Shown here: positions 58,215 through 64,000 of the stretch, piece by piece
Layout: each line of letters starts with the position of its first letter
Numbering within the stretch: position 1 is the first letter of the stretch
Source of the DNA: JBDZVM01 sp040255675
Lineage (GTDB): Bacteria > Actinomycetota > Actinomycetes > Acidothermales > Acidothermaceae
Direction: 5' to 3'
DNA: 64,000 nt
Assembly (NCBI GenBank): GCA_040255675.1
Contig: JBDZVM010000006.1
Span: 1 to 64,000 of the forward strand
Made by a program: the position numbers and the translations under genes
Notes under the pieces: generated by a model
Databases searched by the model: none
What the model saw: the letters and a program-made list of their open reading frames with translations, nothing else
Told to the model about the DNA's origin: nothing

Positions 58215-58431
58215 GGTTTATCGTTCCTCCCCGACCCCCGCCGTGGGAGGTTGTGCCCCCACTGCCCCACGGATGCCGCACGCGCACGCTACAAGATCCG
58301 TATGCCATGGTCAAGGACGATGGAGAAACACATCCCAAGTCGACGGCGGCGAGTTACTGCAAAATGGTCGTAATACCAGCACTGCGGCAAAACTCGCCGT
58401 TTGCAAGTCTCACTGGCTGCCCAGCGTTGAC

Positions 58432-58463
58432 GGGCGGCGGCGCGATAAATCGCGCCGCCGCCC
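58432..58463 (-). terminator. GC-rich hairpin after the sedolisin gene
   Basis: GGGCGGCGGCGCGAT (58432-58446) pairs perfectly with ATCGCGCCGCCGCCC (58449-58463) around an AA loop, 31 bp beyond the stop of the minus-strand gene at 58495. There is no U-run. Confidence 0.6.
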
Positions 58464-58494
58464 CGTCGTCCGCCTTTACGGCGTCTGGACAACT

Positions 58495-60534
58495 CTAGGG
58501 ATTCGTGCCCGCCAGCTTGGAGACGAACTCGGCGGCGGGAGTGCCGAGTCCGGTGACGTCGTCGTATCCGGCGGCGGTGTGGATCGTGAGCACGCTGTCG
58601 AAATCGATCGACCGCACGCTCGCCACATAGCCGGAGGAATCGTCGACCAGGTTGGCGAAATCGCTGCGCACCACAGCCATCTGAGCCACCGGCGCGATGT
58701 CGTGATACGCACTACTGCCTGCCGCGTACAGCAGCGGGTTGGCGAATCCGATCACCGAGCCGCGGGCGGCTTGGACGTCGGCCATCATGCCGGCGAACAG
58801 CGGCGACGCGAGGCTAGTGCCGCCGATGCGGTATTCGCTGTAGCTGACGCTGCCGTCGGGGAACGTCTGCGTTTGGCCGATCAGCATGCCGGTATTCGGG
58901 TCGCCGAGAGCCGACGCGTCGGGGATCACCCGCATCGGAGCCGACCGGTGCCCGTGTGCCGTGGCGATCGAGTCGGGCACGACGCCGACTTGGTACCACG
59001 GCTGCGGGAAAATCCGGCTGGTGCCGCCGCCGGAACCGTACAAATAGTTGCCGGGGGGTGCCGGCGTCCACTTCAGGTTGTGCTCGTTGGTGCCCGACAG
59101 CGACGACTTGCCGGTTTCCCAGCCCCACTCGCCGAGCCAGTTGTTGTCGGCGCCGACGGCGAGTGACGTGCCGCCAACGGCCGTCACCAGGTCGGACGAC
59201 GCCGGCCAGTCGGGCGTTGCGGCGGCGAAGTCACCGGAGCCGCCGGTCTCGTCACCGCTGTCGCCGGAGGAGAAGTAGACGCCGATGCCCTCGGCTGCCG
59301 CCTGCGCCATGATGTCGTAGTACGGCTTGATGTAGCCGGGTGGCAGGGCCTCGCTGGCCCAACCGTAGGAGTTCGTGACGATGGTCGCGAGCTGCCGGTC
59401 GACGACGTGGTTCAGCGCGGCGTCGAGGTCTTGGTAATTGTTCGGCGCGCCGACGTAAACGATGTGCGCTTGGGGTGCCATTGCGTGCACTGCCTCAATA
59501 TCGAGGGTTTCTTCACCAGACCAGCCTTGCGGGTCTTGCGCCCTGCTCTCGGGGTGGCGGTAGGTGCCAGGCGCCACGACTTGAGTGAAGTTGGACCGGG
59601 TCAGTGACGGGAACAGCGAACCGCCGTGGCGGCTGAAGTACTCGTTGACGTCGTTGACAATCGTCGGCGATGCGTACGCGTCGATGATCGCGACCGTCTG
59701 ACCCGCGCCGGTGTCGCTATCGGTGAGCCCGTAGGCGCCACGAAGCTGCGTCGGCGTGTAGCCGCACGGAGCCAAGGGTGTCGTCGTCCCGCTATACGCG
59801 TCAGGAAGCGTGACACCGGACGGCGACGTGATGACGCCGTCCGTCGTGTTCAGAGGCGTCGGCTCCAGCGTGTTTGCCGTCGTGTCTTGCGCCCAATATG
59901 TCGAGCATGGGCCGCCGTTGACGAATGCCGCGGGTGGAGAGCCGTCAGCGCTGACGTGGTCGGTGTGCACGAGGTAGCTCGACTCGTCGAGCCCGAGCAC
60001 CGCTTGCACCTTCAGCGACGACGGCACGCTCAGTTCGCTCGACGGAGCCCGCAGCGTCGTGCCGTCGACCGAGTACTCGTTGAGTTGGGTGCCGAACGCT
60101 GCTTCCGCCTGCGCGGCGGTGCCCTCAGCGGCGACGTACAGGCTGTTGGCCGGTGTGTAGTCGACCTGGAAACCCTGGCTACGTAGCCACTTTTGCACTG
60201 CTGAGACATCGGAGGCCGCCGGCGCGAATTGTGCCCGGAATTGCTGCGCGGTCAAGAACTGGCCGTACGACGGGCTGCCCGGCGTCGACACTGCCTCAAC
60301 AAGTGACGACGGATCGGCGCGCCATCCGAGGTAGACGCGGAAACCGACGTGGTCGCTTCCCGACGTCGCGCCCTTCAGATGCGCGGACGTCGCCCACGCT
60401 GGCTGACTGCCTTTGAGTACCGCTCGAGCATTCGGCGCCGCACCGGCGGTGCCGCCGATCACCGCGGCGCTGAGCGCCGTGAGCAGCGACGTACCTGCCG
60501 CTGCCGCGCTGACCCAGCCGAGTTTGTGACGCAT
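58495..60534 (-). CDS. Sedolisin (S53) serine-carboxyl peptidase, secreted
   Basis: The ATG at 60534 follows GTGGGAGG and gives 679 residues with a signal peptide (MRHKLGWVSAAAAGTSLLTALSAAVIGG). A long propeptide (Pro-kumamolisin-like, FRVYLGWRADPSSLVEAVST to about residue 195) precedes the catalytic domain. The Glu and Asp are in SGEETLDIEAVHAMAP, the Asp near SSGDSGDE, the Ser in IGGTSLASPLFAG and the calcium site in YDDVTGLGTP. Sedolisins are acid-active endopeptidases that degrade external protein; this protein should be released or wall-associated. It is divergent from the M48 gene. Confidence 0.95.
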   Translation of the reverse strand: MRHKLGWVSAAAAGTSLLTALSAAVIGGTAGAAPNARAVLKGSQPAWATSAHLKGATSGSDHVGFRVYLGWRADPSSLVEAVSTPGSPSYGQFLTAQQFRAQFAPAASDVSAVQKWLRSQGFQVDYTPANSLYVAAEGTAAQAEAAFGTQLNEYSVDGTTLRAPSSELSVPSSLKVQAVLGLDESSYLVHTDHVSADGSPPAAFVNGGPCSTYWAQDTTANTLEPTPLNTTDGVITSPSGVTLPDAYSGTTTPLAPCGYTPTQLRGAYGLTDSDTGAGQTVAIIDAYASPTIVNDVNEYFSRHGGSLFPSLTRSNFTQVVAPGTYRHPESRAQDPQGWSGEETLDIEAVHAMAPQAHIVYVGAPNNYQDLDAALNHVVDRQLATIVTNSYGWASEALPPGYIKPYYDIMAQAAAEGIGVYFSSGDSGDETGGSGDFAAATPDWPASSDLVTAVGGTSLAVGADNNWLGEWGWETGKSSLSGTNEHNLKWTPAPPGNYLYGSGGGTSRIFPQPWYQVGVVPDSIATAHGHRSAPMRVIPDASALGDPNTGMLIGQTQTFPDGSVSYSEYRIGGTSLASPLFAGMMADVQAARGSVIGFANPLLYAAGSSAYHDIAPVAQMAVVRSDFANLVDDSSGYVASVRSIDFDSVLTIHTAAGYDDVTGLGTPAAEFVSKLAGTNP

Positions 60535-60659
60535 AAAACCTCCCACGAACGTTTCGTGACGACTTGCGGGACGGCGAACAGGACGGTCAGTGGATCACAG
60601 ACCGACCGGGCAAAGCCTCGTCCTTTGGCGGCTTTGTCCGCAAGAGGTGGAGTCATTTC

Positions 60660-60675
60660 CTCACCTTTTGGTGAG
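60660..60675. promoter_or_regulatory. CTCACCTTTTGGTGAG palindrome between divergent protease genes
   Basis: Perfect 6-bp arms around TTTT lie midway between the sedolisin start (60534) and the M48 start (60721). Its position and symmetry suggest an operator for either gene. There is no known regulator nearby. Confidence 0.35.
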
Positions 60676-60720
60676 ACACGATCGGCCCATCGACCATCGG
60701 TTCGATGTAGCGTGCGGTAC

Positions 60721-61899
60721 ATGGCGGATTCCCAAGACTCACCGGCCCCGCGCAAGCGCCCGACGTCCAAAGCGGCGTCCAGATCGGCGTCCAAGTCGGT
60801 GTCGAAATCGGCTTCGTCCCGATCACGTACGTCTGCCGGCCCGGCGTCGCGTGTGGCGTTCGCCGGTATCAGCTCGCGCGCCTACGAGCACCCGGCCGAC
60901 CGGGCGGCGCTGGTCGCGCTGCGCTCGGTGCCCGGCTTCGACATGCTGCTCAAGGGCATGTTCGGCTTCTTCAGCGAGCGCCGGCTGCGCATGATGTTCC
61001 TGGGCTCGGCGGTACGTGTCGACGAACGACAGTTCGCGCACGTGCACGGGATATTCGTCGACGCCGCGCGCATTCTCGACATCGAGCAGCTGCCCGAGCT
61101 TTACGTCACCCAAGAGCCGCTCGTCAACGCTTGGACCCTCGGCCTCGACCACCCGTTCATCGTCGTCAGCACCGGCATGCTCGACTTGATGGACGACGAC
61201 GAGCTGCGCGTCGTGCTCGGCCATGAACTCGGCCACGCCCTTTCGGGGCATGCCTTGTACAGCTCGGTGCTTTTCACGCTGATGCGATTGACCGGCGTCG
61301 GCAGCTTCCTTCCGCTCGGCCAGATCGGCCTGCGCGCGATCATCATGGCGTTGAAGGAGTGGTACCGCAAAGCTGAGCTGTCGTGCGATCGTGCGGGGCT
61401 GCTGGTGAGCCAAGACCCAGGCGCGGTCACCCGGGTGCACATGAAAAGCGCCGGCGGCGCGCACGTCGGCGAGATGAATTTGCAGGCTTTTCTCGCCCAG
61501 GCCGAAGAGTACGAGGCGACCGGCGACGCCCGCGAGGGCGTGATCCGCATTCTCAACCTGATGAACGCCACGCACCCGTTCGCGGTCTTGCGCGCGTTGG
61601 AGATCAAGCGCTGGGTCGAGTCGGGCGATTATCAGCGAATTTTGGAGGGCGACTATCCCAAGCGGTCTGACGACCCGCACACCTCGTTCGTCGACGAGGT
61701 CAAGGCGGCCGCTGCCTCGTACAAGCATAGCTTCGACCGTTCGCCCGACCCGTTGTTCAAGTTCTTACGCGATCTCGGCAGCGGTGGCGTGAACCTTGGG
61801 AACTGGGTCGCCGACCAGGTGCGCAAGATGGCAGGCAGCCCGAAGCCGGACGATTCCAAGCCTGACGATTCGCAGTCGGACGGCGACGAGACGCCGTAA
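60721..61899 (+). CDS. M48-family zinc metalloprotease, cytoplasmic or peripheral
   Basis: The ATG at 60721 (MADSQDSPAPRKRPTSK) gives 392 residues. The M48 catalytic motif is LGHELGHALSGHAL (HExxH) with a following Glu in RKAELSCDRAGLL as the third zinc ligand. A Ser/Lys/Ala-rich N-terminal tail (about 1-45) and an acidic Asp/Ser-rich C-terminal tail (SPKPDDSKPDDSQSDG) frame it. There is no clear signal peptide; the internal hydrophobic region (YSSVLFTLMRLTGVGSFLPLGQIGLRAI) may associate with the membrane. It resembles HtpX-like actinobacterial proteases. It is probably involved in membrane protein quality control. Confidence 0.9.
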   Translation: MADSQDSPAPRKRPTSKAASRSASKSVSKSASSRSRTSAGPASRVAFAGISSRAYEHPADRAALVALRSVPGFDMLLKGMFGFFSERRLRMMFLGSAVRVDERQFAHVHGIFVDAARILDIEQLPELYVTQEPLVNAWTLGLDHPFIVVSTGMLDLMDDDELRVVLGHELGHALSGHALYSSVLFTLMRLTGVGSFLPLGQIGLRAIIMALKEWYRKAELSCDRAGLLVSQDPGAVTRVHMKSAGGAHVGEMNLQAFLAQAEEYEATGDAREGVIRILNLMNATHPFAVLRALEIKRWVESGDYQRILEGDYPKRSDDPHTSFVDEVKAAAASYKHSFDRSPDPLFKFLRDLGSGGVNLGNWVADQVRKMAGSPKPDDSKPDDSQSDGDETP

Positions 61900-62040
61900 C
61901 CAATTGCGATGTGCGGCCTTGGCGGGAGGACGGCGTGATATCGAGCGGACGGCGGCCGCCACAGCCCGCTGTTTCATAATTTCACGCGATTCGTAGGCGT
62001 GTCGCTTGGCGGACGCCGCGATCACGCGGAGGATTCCGCC

Positions 62041-62067
62041 ATGGTGGCCAGGGGCTATGGCGGGTAG
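62041..62067 (+). other. Possible 8-codon leader ORF upstream of the GGDEF-EAL gene
   Basis: ATGGTGGCCAGGGGCTATGG then CGGGTAG reads MVARGYGG-stop, preceded by GGAGG at a good distance (8 nt). Its stop region overlaps an in-frame ATG (62057) of the following gene. It could be a translational-coupling leader, or the ribosome site may simply serve an unusual start. The rest of 61900-62170 contains nothing else I can support. Confidence 0.25.
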
Positions 62068-62170
62068 GCACGACGGGCGGTACTCCGCCGAAGTCAGCAC
62101 CGCCTTACTGGCCCAAGCGCATCCCGGCGTCCGCAATCTTGCTACGCAACCGCGCCAGCCCGCCGATGAG

Positions 62171-64000
62171 ATGACTATGACCACTGGGCTGGCTGCCATG
62201 GAGGGCGGCTCGGATCCCCACCCGGCCGCCGGCGCGGATTCCGGCAGCCGCACCGCCTGGTTCGGCGAGGCCGCCCGCAATGCGGCGATCGGTATGGCGC
62301 TGGTCGGCCTCGATGGCCGCTACCTCGAAGTCAACGACGAGCTTTGCCGCATGCTCGGTTGTACGGCGTCCGACCTTGTCGGGCGGTCGACCGTGGAGCT
62401 GACCCATCCTGATGACCGGCATTTGTCGAGTTGGAGCTACCCCGAACTCGCGAGCGCGGAGTCGGGCAAACACCGGCTCGAGAAACGGATGCTCCGGTCC
62501 GACGGCACGATCGTGCAGGTCATCCGCACGGTCAAAATCGTGACGGACGACGCGGGGGAGCCGGCCTTCCTGTTCGCCCAATACGTCGACGTGACCGCGC
62601 GCAATGCTCGTTTCGCCGGGCTTGCCGAACTGGGCCAGCGCGCGCTCGAGGACGGCTCTCTCGAGGAGTTGATGCGTGAGGCGTGCCGGCTTGTCGCGGC
62701 CATGCTTGGCATTAGCGAGGAGTTGGCCGCTCGCGCGCTCGGCGGCGGCGCCGACGTCTTGGCGATGCTCCCGGCCGACGACCACGGGTTCGTGCGCAGC
62801 GTGTCGAATGTGCTCGACGCCGCGCACGCGCGCACGCGTGCCGAAGACGAGAACCGTCGCATGGCGATGCAAGACACCCTGACCGGCTTGGCCAATCGCG
62901 CTTTGCTATCGCAACGGGTCGACGAAGAACTCGGTCGGCTTACGCCGGGCCGCGACTACGTGTGCGTTCTGATGCTCGACCTCGACGGTTTCAAGCGGGT
63001 CAACGACAGCCTTGGCCATGCCCGCGGTGACGCGCTGCTACGGGACGTCGCACAACGGCTGATGGGCGCGGTGCGGCCGTCCGACACGATTGCTCGGCTG
63101 GGCGGAGACGAATTCGCCGTGCTCCTCGGTGGTCTCGAATCGGCGAGTGAGGTCGAGGTGGTCGCGCAACGACTGCTCGACGCGTTGAAGGCGCCGTTTT
63201 CCGCCGCGGGGCGCGTCGTTCACCTCAGTGCCAGCGTCGGCGTCGCGACGGCCCATAGCCGGACGGTCACGGTCGCGAATTTGCTGGCCGACGCCGATCT
63301 CGCGATGTACGAGGCGAAACGCTCCGGGAAGGGCCGCTACGTGGTGTTCGCGCCGACGTTGCGCAAGGTCGCCTCCGGAAGGCTTGCCCTCGAAGAAGAC
63401 CTGCGGGCCGCGGTGGCGGGTGGGGCGCTGCGGTTGCATTTTCAGCCTGTGGTCGAGCTCGTCACGGGCGCGTGGCGCGGAGTTGAGGCGCTGTTGCGCT
63501 GGCCGCACCCCACACGAGGCATGGTGCCGCCCTTGGAGTTCATTCCGATTGCCGAAGACACCGGTCTGGTCGTGCCACTCGGCGAGTGGGTGCTCGACAA
63601 CGCGTTGCTGCACCGGGCATCGTGGGTCGACGCTTTGAACGCGCCTTCGCATTTCGACATCGCCGTCAACGTGTCGGTGCGTCAACTCGTGGAGCCGGGA
63701 TTCGTCGACTTCGTCGCCGCGTCGGTCGCTAGAAGCGGCTTGCCGCCGTCGTCCATCACCTTGGAAATGACCGAAAGCGTGTTCATGGACGACAGCCACG
63801 CGAACATCCGCGCGCTCGAGGCGTTGCACGACATCGGCGTCCGGATAGCGCTCGACGACTTCGGCACGGGCTACTCATCGCTTTCGTACCTGCGGCGGCT
63901 GCGCATCGACGTCCTCAAGCTTGATCGTTCGTTCGTGTCGGGGTTGGTGGGGAGTGCGCAAGACCGCGCCGTCACACGGGCGGTGATCGATCTAGCGCAC
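62171..64000 (+). CDS. PAS-(GAF remnant)-GGDEF-EAL protein, truncated by window end
   Basis: An ATG at 62171 (MTMTTGLAAMEGG) begins the conserved part; in-frame ATG 62057 would extend it, and the frame is open to the right edge (about 610 residues). The PAS domain (NAAIGMALVGLDGRYLEVNDELC, VTDDAGEPAFLFAQYVDVTARN) is followed by a shortened GAF-like piece (EELMREACRLVAAMLGI joined to FVRSVSNVLDAA; roughly 90 residues shorter than normal), GGDEF (LTGLANRALLSQRVD, RLGGDEFAVL) and EAL (LHFQPVVEL, VEALLRWPHP, LEMTES, LDDFGTGYSSLSYLRRL). Both active sites look intact as far as seen. The EAL end is outside the window. Confidence 0.92.
   Translation, partial: MTMTTGLAAMEGGSDPHPAAGADSGSRTAWFGEAARNAAIGMALVGLDGRYLEVNDELCRMLGCTASDLVGRSTVELTHPDDRHLSSWSYPELASAESGKHRLEKRMLRSDGTIVQVIRTVKIVTDDAGEPAFLFAQYVDVTARNARFAGLAELGQRALEDGSLEELMREACRLVAAMLGISEELAARALGGGADVLAMLPADDHGFVRSVSNVLDAAHARTRAEDENRRMAMQDTLTGLANRALLSQRVDEELGRLTPGRDYVCVLMLDLDGFKRVNDSLGHARGDALLRDVAQRLMGAVRPSDTIARLGGDEFAVLLGGLESASEVEVVAQRLLDALKAPFSAAGRVVHLSASVGVATAHSRTVTVANLLADADLAMYEAKRSGKGRYVVFAPTLRKVASGRLALEEDLRAAVAGGALRLHFQPVVELVTGAWRGVEALLRWPHPTRGMVPPLEFIPIAEDTGLVVPLGEWVLDNALLHRASWVDALNAPSHFDIAVNVSVRQLVEPGFVDFVAASVARSGLPPSSITLEMTESVFMDDSHANIRALEALHDIGVRIALDDFGTGYSSLSYLRRLRIDVLKLDRSFVSGLVGSAQDRAVTRAVIDLAH

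Overview
The window is 64 kb of high-GC DNA from an actinobacterium (Actinomycetota). Lineage markers are a MshC-type mycothiol ligase, an HrdB/SigA-type principal sigma factor next to a DUF7455 mini-protein, actinobacterial-style topoisomerase IV (ParE and ParC), REP13E12-like DUF222/HNH genes, a WXG100-like gene, and frequent GTG/TTG starts behind GGAGG ribosome sites. No rRNA, tRNA, CRISPR array or insertion sequence was found. The genus cannot be named from this sequence.

Layout. 1-2.3 kb: a 5'-truncated RHS/YD-repeat protein whose C-terminus lies off the left edge. 2.6-9.5 kb: a MacAB-like ABC export operon on the minus strand, divergent from an OmpR-type two-component system, with regularly spaced CTCAG repeats between them. 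9.5-14.1 kb: a methyltransferase split by an artificial scaffold gap, then a minus-strand cluster of exported proteins (serine protease, two paralogous lipoproteins, a large secreted protein) and remnants of further lipoprotein copies. 14.5-21.9 kb: DUF5666-like protein, methyltransferase/HxlR pair, mycothiol ligase, a fused fragment duplicated from the downstream dinB and dienelactone hydrolase genes, a small secreted protein, a VanZ-like protein, and the intact hydrolase and dinB.

22.0-31.1 kb: phenylacetate catabolism. paaABCDE form a tight overlapping operon and paaN lies nearby, interrupted by an unrecognised zinc-ribbon protein, a short-chain dehydrogenase and the first DUF222/HNH gene. 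31.1-37.4 kb: FIST sensor plus GGDEF-EAL pair, homogentisate dioxygenase (tyrosine/phenylalanine catabolism) with a DUF1684 protein, and an HhH-GPD repair protein. 37.6-39.3 kb: a WXG100-like gene coupled to an alpha/beta hydrolase, a possible type VII secretion substrate pair. 39.8-56 kb: housekeeping genes (principal sigma factor, PP2C regulator, parE, parC) interleaved with lipoproteins, a flavin oxidoreductase, a PLP lyase, the second DUF222/HNH gene, an NYN nuclease and a pentapeptide-repeat protein next to parC. 55.7-64 kb: acyl-CoA dehydrogenase-like protein, a second secreted-protein/lipoprotein pair, a sedolisin protease, an M48 protease and a PAS-GGDEF-EAL protein running off the right edge.

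The most unusual signals are: (a) two DUF222/HNH genes that share a conserved leader, a 188-bp identical block and a family of perfect GTTCCGCGGAAC palindromes that also occur in and after the NYN gene; (b) a repeated two-gene unit of a secreted aromatic-rich protein followed by an overlapping lipoprotein gene, at two distant sites; (c) the 11-bp-phased CTCAG array between the efflux operon and its two-component system; and (d) a scaffold gap flanked by the same 55 bp on both sides, meaning the gap is not real.
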